Notes under the pieces: generated by a model
Told to the model about the DNA's origin: nothing
Databases searched by the model: none
Seen by the model: only the letters and a program-made list of their open reading frames with translations
Made by a program: the position numbers and the translations under genes
Assembly (NCBI GenBank): GCA_019244295.1
Contig: JAFASX010000059.1
Span: forward strand, 1-45,900
Reading direction: 5' to 3'
DNA: 45,900 nt
Source: Pseudonocardia sp.
GTDB lineage: Bacteria > Actinomycetota > Actinomycetes > Mycobacteriales > Pseudonocardiaceae
Shown: positions 1 to 7,110 of the stretch, piece by piece
Position numbering within the stretch: position 1 is the stretch's first letter
Layout: each line of letters opens with the position of its first letter

Positions 1-135
1 CGCTCCCAGGGCGATCTCCTCAATACTGGGCTGGGTCGCCGCGGTAAGAGCCACGGAGTCCCCATCGCAACTCAGGCCCGCATTGATCCACAAAATATGG
101 ACGGTAGGGTCGGTCGCATTATCTGGCGTCGGCAT
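1..135 (-). CDS. hhyS: Group 1h [NiFe] hydrogenase small subunit, N-terminal 45 codons (partial)
   Basis: The minus strand opens with ATG at 135, preceded by a GGGG ribosome binding site, and reads without a stop to the window edge. The peptide contains VHILWINAGLSCDGDS and ALTAATQPSIEEIALGA, which I recognise as the start of the small, iron-sulfur subunit of the actinobacterial high-affinity uptake hydrogenases (group 1h, formerly group 5), which oxidise atmospheric H2 and feed electrons to respiration. In ordinary uptake hydrogenases the first proximal-cluster motif is C-x-x-C; here it is Cys23-Asp-Gly-Asp, matching the 3Cys/1Asp proximal cluster known for this group. The large subunit and maturation genes should lie to the left, outside the window. 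Subgroup assignment is strong given the motif, though only 45 residues are visible. Confidence 0.85.
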   Translation of the reverse strand, partial: MPTPDNATDPTVHILWINAGLSCDGDSVALTAATQPSIEEIALGA

Positions 136-432
136 TGTCGCCCCTTATGGCGTGTCAGACGCTGCGAACAAGCGCAGCGTGCGGCCTGGTGTGGTGGGAT
201 AACTGATCTTCTACCAGTTCGGCGGTGGCTATAGTAAGTGGCTAAGACCCCTAGTGAGCTCTGTCACCGAACCGTTTCCGCTCGGGTCAGGCAGTGGGGC
301 TAACGTCTGGGATCAGGTTTCGGAATCACCCGAACGTGGAGTGAGTGACCCGCCGGGCGAGGTCCACCGTCCAGCGCGGGCCGGGGATTACATTCTGCCC
401 CGGTACGGCATGGATGACAGGGGGTAGCGGTA
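136..432. other. Intergenic region between divergent hydrogenase and FtsK operon
   Basis: About 300 bases lie between the divergent hydrogenase start (135, minus) and the first gene of the FtsK operon (433, plus). It should hold both promoters. Reading frames here have no recognisable protein similarity. A GGGGG run at 420-424 serves as ribosome binding site for the gene at 433. I see no strong hairpin or operator. Confidence 0.5.
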
Positions 433-693
433 ATGGCGAGCATCGAAGAGGTTCGCGCTGGCATTGCGCTGGCGAACGAGAAAGCTTCCGAGAGCATCGG
501 CGCGCTGCAGCAGGCGCAGTCTCAGCTGGAAGAGGCCCATGTCGCCCTGCAGCGAGTCACCGAGGGCAGCTCACAGGCTGACGTGAACGACGCCGATGCT
601 CAGCTCGCTCAAGCGGTGAGCTCGATCGCCGACCTGCAACAGATGGTCAAGCAGGCGATCAGCACCTCAGAAGGCATCGCGGCGCGCCTGTGA
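433..693 (+). CDS. Small helical protein 1 of the FtsK operon (86 aa)
   Basis: An 86-residue acidic, Ala/Gln/Glu-rich protein with long heptad-like stretches, predicted all-helical. It has no signal peptide, no Cys and no W-x-G motif. It starts ATG after GGGGGTAGCGGTA. Its start (EEVRAGIALA) and its end (GIAARL) match the next protein (GEVRAGLAEV ... AIAARL), so the two are paralogs. The stop overlaps the GTG of the next gene by four bases (GTGA), so the pair is translationally coupled. I know of similar short proteins next to FtsK/SpoIIIE-type ATPases in actinobacteria, but not of an established function. A coiled-coil partner or substrate of the ATPase is inference. Confidence 0.75.
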   Translation: MASIEEVRAGIALANEKASESIGALQQAQSQLEEAHVALQRVTEGSSQADVNDADAQLAQAVSSIADLQQMVKQAISTSEGIAARL

Positions 694-959
694 CTGAGCC
701 ATCCGTAGCAGCCTCACTCGGCGAGGTGCGGGCCGGATTGGCCGAGGTCTCCGAGCATCTGGGCACGGCTTACCGTTGTGCCCGTACCGCGCAGCAGCGA
801 TTGGTGGAGGCGGTGGGGTTGCTGAGCGAGCTGGACCGGGCCCACCACGATCAGCTGGTATCGCCCGAGCTACTGCGGGCAGGCCACGAGTTGACGCGCG
901 CGCTGGAGTTGATCAGCGGTGGCGCCGATTCGGTGGCGGCTATCGCGGCACGGTTATAG
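690..959 (+). CDS. Small helical protein 2 of the FtsK operon (89 aa)
   Basis: An 89-residue, predicted helical protein starting GTG at 690, overlapping the preceding stop in a GTGA junction. It carries the same EVRAG near residue 12 and the same C-terminal IAARL as its upstream neighbour, with a similar spacing of helices, but diverges in between (LSELDRAHHDQLV in the middle). A single Cys is present at about residue 30. No secretion signal or catalytic motif is visible. Forty-eight bases separate it from the ATPase gene. Two diverged small paralogs placed before an ATPase suggest they form a hetero-oligomer or are handled by the ATPase; this is inference. Confidence 0.75.
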   Translation: MTEPSVAASLGEVRAGLAEVSEHLGTAYRCARTAQQRLVEAVGLLSELDRAHHDQLVSPELLRAGHELTRALELISGGADSVAAIAARL

Positions 960-1007
960 AGCCTTGGGTGGCGATGTCCTGGTGGCGACGGCTGTCCGGA
1001 GTCGACG

Positions 1008-3815
1008 GTGAGCAGGAAGCGCCGAGGCCGAATCACGAAGGCGTTCGACGACCTCTGCGTCGCGGTCGGCAGTGCGCTGGGTGCCGCGCGGACGGTACGT
1101 GAGTCGGCTGTTCGCGAACACGCCCACACCATGGTGGAAATGTGGCTGCGCGCGACCGGCTTGGAAACGGCCCGGCAGGACCCTCGCTTTGCCCGGGTAT
1201 TCGCGAACGAGCGGCTCGCCCAGCCGATCCGGCGAGTCGCCGAGGACCAGCTTGCTATCTTCGGCGACTGGGTCTCGACCGAGCCGGCCCGGCTGACTGA
1301 ACTGGTTGCTGAGGCTGCCCCTGGCGCGTCCGGCGAGCCGCCGCGGCGATGGCTCGGTGGCGTCGGCAAGGTCGACGGCGGCGGTCCAATACCGGAGCTG
1401 TGGCGGATCGGCACCGCCACGGTCGACGACGCTCCGGCGCATCAACCGTTCCCGGTGGCGGTGCCGTTGCTGGACGAGTCGCACCTGCAGGTGACCTCGA
1501 CCCCGCACACCCGGATGGCGGCCGAGTCACTCGTGGAAGCCCTGCTGCTGCGGGTGGTCAGTTACTTTCGGCCGGGGATGGTCGCGTTGCATGTGTGGGA
1601 CGTCGGCCAGCTCACTGGCGCGATGCCAGGGCTCTACCCGCTCACCCGGACCGGTCTGCTCACCGTGCACGACCCAGCCCGCCTGAGTGAGTTGCTCGAG
1701 GAGCTGTCCGACCACATCCGGCGGGTGCACACCCGAGTGCTGGTGGACGGTCACCCCTCGCTGCGCGCACTGTCCGCGACCAGCGCGGGGCGGACCGAAC
1801 CGTGGCAGGTCGCGGTGCTGGTGGGCAACCGGGCCGCGTTGGCTGACGATGACCACCGGGCGCTGCAGCGAGTGGCCCGCAACGGCTTGGCCTGCGGTAT
1901 CCAACTGGTGCTCGTCGACGTGCCGGTGACGGTGAGCGCACCGATCGAGACGATCACGCTGCTCGAGCCTGCCGCCGCCAACGACGCCACCACCGCCGTG
2001 GCCGCGCGCTGCTCGATGACCGGTCCACACACCACCGTCTGGCTGGACGAGCCGTTTGCCCGCGACCGGGTAACCTCGGCTTGCCACACCATCGCCGACG
2101 AGCTGGAGCGCTGGAACAGTCGCATCGGCACGTTCGCTGACCTGCTTCCGCGAGACTGGTGGTGGTCGGCGAGCTCCACCACCGGCGTGCGCGCACCGGT
2201 TGGCTTCCGAGACGGGGTCGCGGTGCAGTTGGCGTTGTGTGACGCCTCCCCGCATGCCTTGGTCGGCGGTCCGAGTGGTACCGGGAAGACCAACTTTTTG
2301 CTCGCCATGCTCGGCTCGATGGCCGCCCGCTACTCACCGGACGAGCTGGAACTCTACCTGCTGGACTTCAAGGAGGGCGTCTCCTTCGCCCAGTTCACCC
2401 CGGGCCGGCGGGATCCGAGCTGGTTGCCGCACGCGCGCCTGGTCGGAGTCAACATTAACACCGATCGGGAGTTCGGGCTGGCCCTGCTGCGTTTCCTGGC
2501 CGAGCAGATGCGTCAACGCGCCGAGGCGGCCAAGGCGCACGAGGTGACCAAGCTGGAGGAGCTGCGGGCCGCCGATCCGAATGGGCGTTGGCCTCGGATC
2601 GTGGCGGTGATCGACGAGTTCCAGTTCTTGTTCGCCGAGCGGGACGCGGTGACCAGGGAGGCGGCCGGGCTGTTGGAGGACGTGGCTCGACGGGGTCGGT
2701 CCCAGGGCATTCATCTGGTGCTGTCCAGCCAGGACGTATCCGGTATCGAGGCGTTCTGGGGCCGTCCGGCGATCTTCGAGCAGTTCGTGCTGCGCGTCGC
2801 GCTGCCCCGGTCGCGCCGCGTGCTCGCCGAGCTCAACGACGCCGCGTTGACGTTGCCGCGCTGGCACGCTGTGCTCAACCACGAGTCCGGCATCAAGCAT
2901 GGCAACGAGGTGCTGCGCATCCCGGATGCCACCGCGAAGGGCACCATTGATGCGCTGCAGCACGAGCTGTGGAAGCGGTGCCCGACGACGGTAGCCGAAC
3001 CTCGGTTGTTCGATGCGGGCCGGACGCCCCGGTTGGCCGACCTGCTTGCCGGGGCGAGCTTGGTGCCGTGCGAGGCGGCCCGCGATGTCGCCAGGGTGGC
3101 GGTGCTCGGCCAGCTGATCGATGTCGCCGGCAGCGCGGCGACGGTGCCGCTGAGCGCCACCCCGGGCCGCAACCTGGCGGTGGTGTCGTCATCGGCGGCG
3201 GATGCCGCGTCGGTGCTGGGCGCGGCGGCGCTGTCTTTGGCTGGTCAGTACGTTGCCGGTGACGCTCGGTTCACTGTGGGCATGCTTGTGCCGGAGGCGA
3301 GCGTGCCGGCGTTCGAGCTGGTCGAACGGCTGCGTGGGTGGGGTCACGGGGTGGACACGGTCGGTATCGACGACTTCGCCGCGCTGGTGGCCCGGCTGGC
3401 CGCCGACGTCACTGGGCGGCTGAGCGGGGGCGAGCATCGCCGCGAGCCGCACTATCTGTTGCTCTACGGCGTGGACGGGGCGAGCGGGGTGCTGGAGCGC
3501 AAAGATCCGGATACCTTCCGCACCGGGCTGGACAGCCTGCGCCAGGTGATCAAGGGCGGCCCCGAGACCGGGCTGCACGTGCTGGGCTGGTGGCGCAGCG
3601 TGCAGCGACTGCGGGCGGTGCTGATGATGGGGGCCGGCGTGGACGACATTGGCTGTTGGGTCGCGTTCGATATACAGGGCAGCGAGCTGGGTCCCCTAGC
3701 ACCCGCGCCGGTGAGTTGGTCCCCCCGGCCGGCCAGGGCGCTGGTGTTCGACCGGTTCACCCAGCAGCGCCCAGAGGTCCTGATCAGCCCGGATATCACT
3801 GGAGTTGTGGCATGA
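1008..3815 (+). CDS. FtsK/SpoIIIE-domain ATPase, soluble, 935 aa
   Basis: The protein starts GTG at 1008 with GGAG seven bases upstream. An alpha-helical N-terminal third (about 1-160) is followed by a mixed alpha/beta region, then a FtsK/SpoIIIE RecA-like domain with Walker A GGPSGTGKTNF near residue 420 and Walker B IVAVIDEFQFLF near 535, followed by a LVLSSQD sensor-like segment. A second RecA-like module near 715-880 has the strand-loop pattern GRNLAVVSSS where a P-loop would be, so it is probably a degenerate, non-hydrolysing ATPase domain. There are no transmembrane segments, unlike FtsK or EccC, and no gamma domain was recognised. The family moves DNA or proteins through ATP hydrolysis; the cargo here is unknown. 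The gene ends in an ATGA overlap with the next gene, so the four genes form one operon. Confidence 0.85.
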   Translation: MSRKRRGRITKAFDDLCVAVGSALGAARTVRESAVREHAHTMVEMWLRATGLETARQDPRFARVFANERLAQPIRRVAEDQLAIFGDWVSTEPARLTELVAEAAPGASGEPPRRWLGGVGKVDGGGPIPELWRIGTATVDDAPAHQPFPVAVPLLDESHLQVTSTPHTRMAAESLVEALLLRVVSYFRPGMVALHVWDVGQLTGAMPGLYPLTRTGLLTVHDPARLSELLEELSDHIRRVHTRVLVDGHPSLRALSATSAGRTEPWQVAVLVGNRAALADDDHRALQRVARNGLACGIQLVLVDVPVTVSAPIETITLLEPAAANDATTAVAARCSMTGPHTTVWLDEPFARDRVTSACHTIADELERWNSRIGTFADLLPRDWWWSASSTTGVRAPVGFRDGVAVQLALCDASPHALVGGPSGTGKTNFLLAMLGSMAARYSPDELELYLLDFKEGVSFAQFTPGRRDPSWLPHARLVGVNINTDREFGLALLRFLAEQMRQRAEAAKAHEVTKLEELRAADPNGRWPRIVAVIDEFQFLFAERDAVTREAAGLLEDVARRGRSQGIHLVLSSQDVSGIEAFWGRPAIFEQFVLRVALPRSRRVLAELNDAALTLPRWHAVLNHESGIKHGNEVLRIPDATAKGTIDALQHELWKRCPTTVAEPRLFDAGRTPRLADLLAGASLVPCEAARDVARVAVLGQLIDVAGSAATVPLSATPGRNLAVVSSSAADAASVLGAAALSLAGQYVAGDARFTVGMLVPEASVPAFELVERLRGWGHGVDTVGIDDFAALVARLAADVTGRLSGGEHRREPHYLLLYGVDGASGVLERKDPDTFRTGLDSLRQVIKGGPETGLHVLGWWRSVQRLRAVLMMGAGVDDIGCWVAFDIQGSELGPLAPAPVSWSPRPARALVFDRFTQQRPEVLISPDITGVVA

Positions 3816-4174
3816 GCGCCGCCTGCCGGTACAAGGACATCATCGGTGGGATGTCCGAGGCCGCGGCCGCACTGCGGCGTGCGGACACCGAGCGCGCGGC
3901 CGCGCTGGCCGAGCGATTGGTTGAGCTGGACGAAGCAATGCGCCGAGCCGCCGAGCGGTCCGCGCTCACCGCGCTGGGTGTAGGGCTGCAGTGGGAAGCC
4001 GCGTTGGAATCGCTGTGGGGCGAGCACTGGATGACGCTGCGTCCATTGCCCGCGCCCAGCCCCACTCCGCACGCCACACCGAGGGACCTCGACTACCTCG
4101 ACACGGTCGTGGCCCAGCGTTACGAAGCGTTGCGCGAAGCGGTCCGCCGCCGTCCGCTGCTCGGCCGTCGCTGA
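3812..4174 (+). CDS. Helical protein closing the FtsK operon (120 aa)
   Basis: ATG at 3812 overlaps the TGA of the ATPase gene (ATGA). The 120 residues are predicted helical over the first 90, with an Ala/Arg/Glu-rich coiled coil (TERAAALAERLVELDEAMRR), then a Pro-rich linker (PLPAPSPTPHATP) and a basic C-terminal helix ending RRRPLLGRR. It has no signal peptide and no motif I recognise. Strict coupling to the ATPase argues that it works with it, perhaps as an adaptor. Function unknown. Confidence 0.7.
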   Translation: MSAACRYKDIIGGMSEAAAALRRADTERAAALAERLVELDEAMRRAAERSALTALGVGLQWEAALESLWGEHWMTLRPLPAPSPTPHATPRDLDYLDTVVAQRYEALREAVRRRPLLGRR

Positions 4175-4185
4175 CTTCCCACCTG

Positions 4186-4578
4186 ATGCGCGAGACGATC
4201 GCTGTGCATCGCCGCCTGGCGGAGATGGACTATCGGAGGTTCGCCCCCGACTTGCCCTGTGCTCTGGAAGACGAGCCGGCCGATCCGGACTCCGACGAAA
4301 CGAGCTCGCCAGCGGCGCGTTTGGAGTACCGCCGTGAGGCGGTTGCACTGTGGCGCGAGCTGGCCGATTGGGATGCCGATCGCTATTTGCCTGAACTGGC
4401 CCGCTCGTTGCAGGACATGGCCTGTGCCCTCGCTTTCCGGTACAGGTCGTTGGAGGTCCTGCCCGTCCAAGACGAGGCCATCATGTTGCATCGCCAGTTG
4501 AAGGCAGGTGACGCACTATGGTTCCGCGCGCGCTTGGCAGACTCGCTCTCGCTGAGCGCGACGGACCCTTCACCGTGA
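4186..4578 (+). CDS. TPR-type repeat protein fragment (130 aa)
   Basis: The frame encodes three tandem units of roughly 45 residues of the type (R/D)EAVALxRxLAxxDxxRYxPxLAxSL, at about residues 2-30, 47-80 and 93-125. This is the TPR-like repeat common in large NB-ARC/TPR proteins of Streptomyces and Pseudonocardiaceae, which run to many repeats. There is no ribosome binding site ahead of ATG 4186, no N-terminal ATPase or HTH domain, and the frame ends in the region of the decayed regulator. It is more likely a relic of a larger TPR protein than a functional gene, although the repeats themselves are intact. Its product, if made, would be a cytosolic protein-protein interaction module. Confidence 0.45.
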   Translation: MRETIAVHRRLAEMDYRRFAPDLPCALEDEPADPDSDETSSPAARLEYRREAVALWRELADWDADRYLPELARSLQDMACALAFRYRSLEVLPVQDEAIMLHRQLKAGDALWFRARLADSLSLSATDPSP

Positions 4579-5173
4579 GATCGGTGTCACCGAGTGCGGG
4601 TTCGCCGATCGCAGCCCCACGTCCGACGATCGTTACGACGGGCTCCAGTGTGCGGGCACACTGGATGGCACAGTTCGGACGGTCGTGGAATTGTCAGGAC
4701 GGGACATGGATCGGCGGAAATTCCTGCTGGGCTCCACCTTCACAGCGGCGGCCTTCTCGGAGCCTGCGCTGTTCGCGCTCACCGTGCCTCCGGCCGAGAA
4801 CACCTCGCGCGTCTCGGGGCGGCGCATCGGGATGCCCGATGTGGAGATCATCACCGAGAACATTGCCCACCTTCGCCGACTCGACCACCGCTACGGCTCG
4901 GGCCGAGTCCGCGAACAGGTCGTGCAAACTGACCTAGCGACCGCTCACCTCGTCGGCCGTGACTACGAGCACGCGGCCATACTCGGCCGCGATGCCGTGC
5001 GGACCGCTGTCCAGGTCAGCTCAACGCGCACACTCGACCGGCTACGCACGCTGCAACGGCAGGTCCACCTCTTGCGCACCAACTCGAAGCACCTCGGCGA
5101 ACTGGACGAACGGATCACCGACCTGCTCACCCGTAACCGCGCCCACCGAGACGAGCACACCACCATCTCATGA
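4556..5173 (+). pseudogene. Truncated XRE/TPR regulator with internal deletions
   Basis: The frame is open from just after a TGA at 4553-4555 and reads REIGVTE (end of a helix-turn-helix-like region), then SPTSDDRYDGLQCAGTLDG, VELSGRDMDRRKFLLG and GRRIGMPDVE. These are landmark segments of a family of Streptomyces/Pseudonocardiaceae regulators with N-terminal XRE HTH and C-terminal TPRs. Most of the HTH and the middle TPRs are missing: TDLATAHLVGRDYEHAAILGRDAV jumps almost directly to the terminal repeat. The best surviving start is GTG 4685 (162 aa) or ATG 4706. The C-terminus is intact and overlaps the menC-like start (ATGA), so the gene was once in operon with it. A shortened protein may still be made, but DNA binding should be lost. 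Confidence 0.6.
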
Positions 5174-6168
5174 CCGACTCGATCGATTTCGACGCCGCGC
5201 GCATCTATGCCATCCCCATGCGCGCTCGATTCCGGGGCATCACCGTGCGCGAAGGGATGCTCATCGATGGTCCCGCCGGGTGGGGCGAGTTCTGCCCGTT
5301 CGCCGATTACGACGACGTGGTGTCCGCCTTCTGGCTGGCCACCACGATCGAGCAGTGCACAGTGGGCTGGCCTGAGCCGATACGCGACCGCATCCCGATC
5401 AACTGCACCATTCCGGCAGTCGGACCGGAACGCGCTCACGAGATCACTGCCACGTCCGGGTGCCGCACCGCGAAGGTCAAGGTCGCCGACCATCCCGACT
5501 CGCTGGCCGAAGACCTCGCCCGCGTGGAAGCCGTCCGCGACGCCCTCGGCCCGGACGCCGCGATCAGGGTGGACGCCAACGGCGTCTGGGACGTCGACAC
5601 CGCCATTACCCACATCCGCCAACTCGACAAGGCAGCGGGCGGGCTGGAATACGTCGAGCAGCCCTGTCGCACCATCGACGAACTCGCCGCTGTTCGCCGC
5701 CAGGTCGACGTGCGCATCGCCGCCGACGAATCCATCCGCCGCGCCGAGGACCCCTTGCGTGTCGCGGTCGCGGGCGCGGCCGATGTCGCGGTGATCAAGT
5801 GCACCCCGCTCGGCGGGGTGCGGCGTTCGTTGCGGGTCGCCGAGGCCGCCGGTCTACCGTGTGTGGTCTCCTCCGCGCTGGAAACCAGCGTCGGCCTGGC
5901 CGCGCAACTCGCCCTTGCCGGGGCACTGCCCGAACTCGACTTCGCCTGCGGCCTCGGCACGTTGTCCCTGCTCGAAGGGGATGTCGTCTCCGGTGCCGCC
6001 TCGCTGCGCCCGGTCGACGGCTACATGCCTGTCCCGCGCGTGCCACCGACACCCGACTCCGCCCTGCTCGACACCTATGAGCTGACCGATTCGCACCAGG
6101 CCGCACGGTGGCGCGACCGGCTCGCCCGCGTCCGGGACGAACTCGACCGACCCCGCAACGGCTCCTAA
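5170..6168 (+). CDS. menC: o-Succinylbenzoate synthase-like enolase (MenC family)
   Basis: A 332-residue enolase-superfamily protein. Motifs in order are RFRGITVREG and GWGEFCPF in the capping domain, AKVKVAD (catalytic Lys pair near 102-104), RVDANGVWD (metal Asp near 135), YVEQP (metal Glu near 162), AADES (metal Asp near 187) and VIKCTPLGG (second catalytic Lys near 209). Spacing and wording closely follow actinobacterial MenC, which dehydrates SHCHC to o-succinylbenzoate in menaquinone synthesis. No other men gene is nearby, and it sits behind a decayed regulator and ahead of two ThuA-like genes. It may be a second copy, or a relative with another substrate such as a dipeptide epimerase or N-acylamino-acid racemase. 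Start ATG is in an ATGA overlap. Confidence 0.8.
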   Translation: MTDSIDFDAARIYAIPMRARFRGITVREGMLIDGPAGWGEFCPFADYDDVVSAFWLATTIEQCTVGWPEPIRDRIPINCTIPAVGPERAHEITATSGCRTAKVKVADHPDSLAEDLARVEAVRDALGPDAAIRVDANGVWDVDTAITHIRQLDKAAGGLEYVEQPCRTIDELAAVRRQVDVRIAADESIRRAEDPLRVAVAGAADVAVIKCTPLGGVRRSLRVAEAAGLPCVVSSALETSVGLAAQLALAGALPELDFACGLGTLSLLEGDVVSGAASLRPVDGYMPVPRVPPTPDSALLDTYELTDSHQAARWRDRLARVRDELDRPRNGS

Positions 6169-6448
6169 GCACGGCAACTACGCCGACACCTGCGAGTCTT
6201 GCAGATTGGTGGAGGAGAGCCAGTGTTTGGAAGGACGAGCCAGAGTGTCTGAGGGCGCCGACGACGGACTGGCGTGTCACCGTCACGCCCGTCGGGCAAC
6301 ACATCTCGCTGGCCGATGTGCGCTTTGCGCGGGGCGCGAAGCGGTCCGTCGCCGTCGGCTGATCGGCCGTCGCTGACCTCAGTCTCCTCGCTGAGGTCAG
6401 ACTGACTTATAGTGAACAGAAATTGCTTTATCGGGTGACGTGTCGTCG
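6169..6448. other. Intergenic stretch after the MenC-like gene
   Basis: About 280 bases hold no gene I can support. The plus frame ending at 6362 has a plausible-looking tail (DVRFARGAKRSVAVG) but no start signal or known family. The stretch contains the inverted repeat at 6373-6400 and a 15-base direct repeat (6363-6377) of a sequence at 4161-4175. Confidence 0.4.
6373..6400. terminator. Perfect 10-bp hairpin downstream of the MenC-like gene
   Basis: CTGACCTCAG (6373-6382) and CTGAGGTCAG (6391-6400) are exact inverted copies separated by eight bases. A U-tract is absent, as is usual for GC-rich actinobacteria. It could end the transcript from 433-6168, or be an operator for the ThuA-like pair that starts at 6511. 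Confidence 0.5.
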
Positions 6449-6511
6449 ATGAGGTCGGATGCGGCGGTGGAGATGCTGGTGGATGACGAGCTGAGCAGGC
6501 TTGACAACTGA
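6449..6511 (+). CDS. Possible 20-codon ORF coupled to the ThuA-like pair
   Basis: ATG 6449 opens a 20-codon frame encoding MRSDAAVEMLVDDELSRLDN. Its TGA shares the A of the next gene's ATG (TGATG at 6509-6513), a classic coupling junction. An in-frame GTG at 6440 could extend it by three residues. The next gene has no ribosome binding site of its own, so it would rely on this junction. Whether the peptide matters or merely brings ribosomes to 6511 cannot be told. Confidence 0.35.
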   Translation: MRSDAAVEMLVDDELSRLDN

Positions 6512-7110
6512 TGGCCCCTGTGCTGGTGCTGACCATGGGCACCCCTTCGGCGCTTGCCGCTCAGCATGACCTGGTAGCCGACCTCGACCTGTATGAGCTA
6601 CCGCAGACTGAGCTGAAGCAAGCCCGTGGTTTGCTAGTGGGGCCGCATGTCGACCAGGTCTTCCTCTCCCAATACGAGACGAAGCTCGACCGCTTCGTGC
6701 ATGGAGGCGGTCGTTTGGTGGTGTGCGCCCAAGTGGCGCTGCCGTTCGCCACCGGCCTGACCCGGTTCATCCCGTTGACCTACCGCAGTGTGTGCGATTT
6801 GACCGTTCACCGGCTGGCCGCGCACCCGGTGTGGCGGGGTGTGGCTCCGGAAGACCTCACCTTTCGCCGAGGGGTGGCCGGTTTCTACGGTCGAGGTTTC
6901 TATCCCGACCCGCCCCGCTGTGCTCAAGTGGTGCATGGCCTTGGCCCGCGTAGGCTCCCCTTGGACCTGGTGTATCCGCTCGGCGACGGAGAGGTGTTGC
7001 TGCACGGCGGCAATGATTTGTGGGGCTATGCCGACGATGACACGACCGCTGCCCGGATGACACCGCAGCTGCTGGCCTGGGTGCTTTCCGAACCGCCGGA
7101 GAAGGCATGA
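6511..7110 (+). CDS. ThuA/GATase1-like protein A (199 aa), function unknown
   Basis: A 199-residue soluble protein with alternating strands and helices: APVLVLTMG at the start, GGGRLVVCAQ near 69, and HPVWRGVAPEDL near 109-120. The last phrase is reminiscent of ThuA-like and class I glutamine-amidotransferase-like folds, in which a substrate name reads as 'HP...G..pe'. I see no Cys-His-Glu triad, so amidotransferase chemistry is not supported. The neighbour gene encodes a protein of the same length with parallel landmarks (SIWHYVGPEDV), so the two are tandem paralogs and may form a heterodimer. It starts inside a TGATG junction and ends in an ATGA overlap with the next gene. Confidence 0.6.
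   Translation: MAPVLVLTMGTPSALAAQHDLVADLDLYELPQTELKQARGLLVGPHVDQVFLSQYETKLDRFVHGGGRLVVCAQVALPFATGLTRFIPLTYRSVCDLTVHRLAAHPVWRGVAPEDLTFRRGVAGFYGRGFYPDPPRCAQVVHGLGPRRLPLDLVYPLGDGEVLLHGGNDLWGYADDDTTAARMTPQLLAWVLSEPPEKA

Noticed and set aside
1954..2337. Long antisense frames opposite the FtsK-like gene and opposite kgd, the ABC exporter and selA
   Set aside because: They are shadows typical of high GC: no ribosome binding site, basic or Pro/Arg-rich compositions, no family resemblance.
1008..3815. FtsK-like protein as EccC of a type VII system
   Set aside because: It has no membrane segments, only one canonical ATPase domain, and no eccB/D/E or W-x-G partners nearby.
4553..4555. In-frame TGA ahead of the regulator wreck as a selenocysteine codon
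   Set aside because: The sequence on both sides belongs to decayed, deleted fragments, and no SECIS-like hairpin directly follows the TGA.
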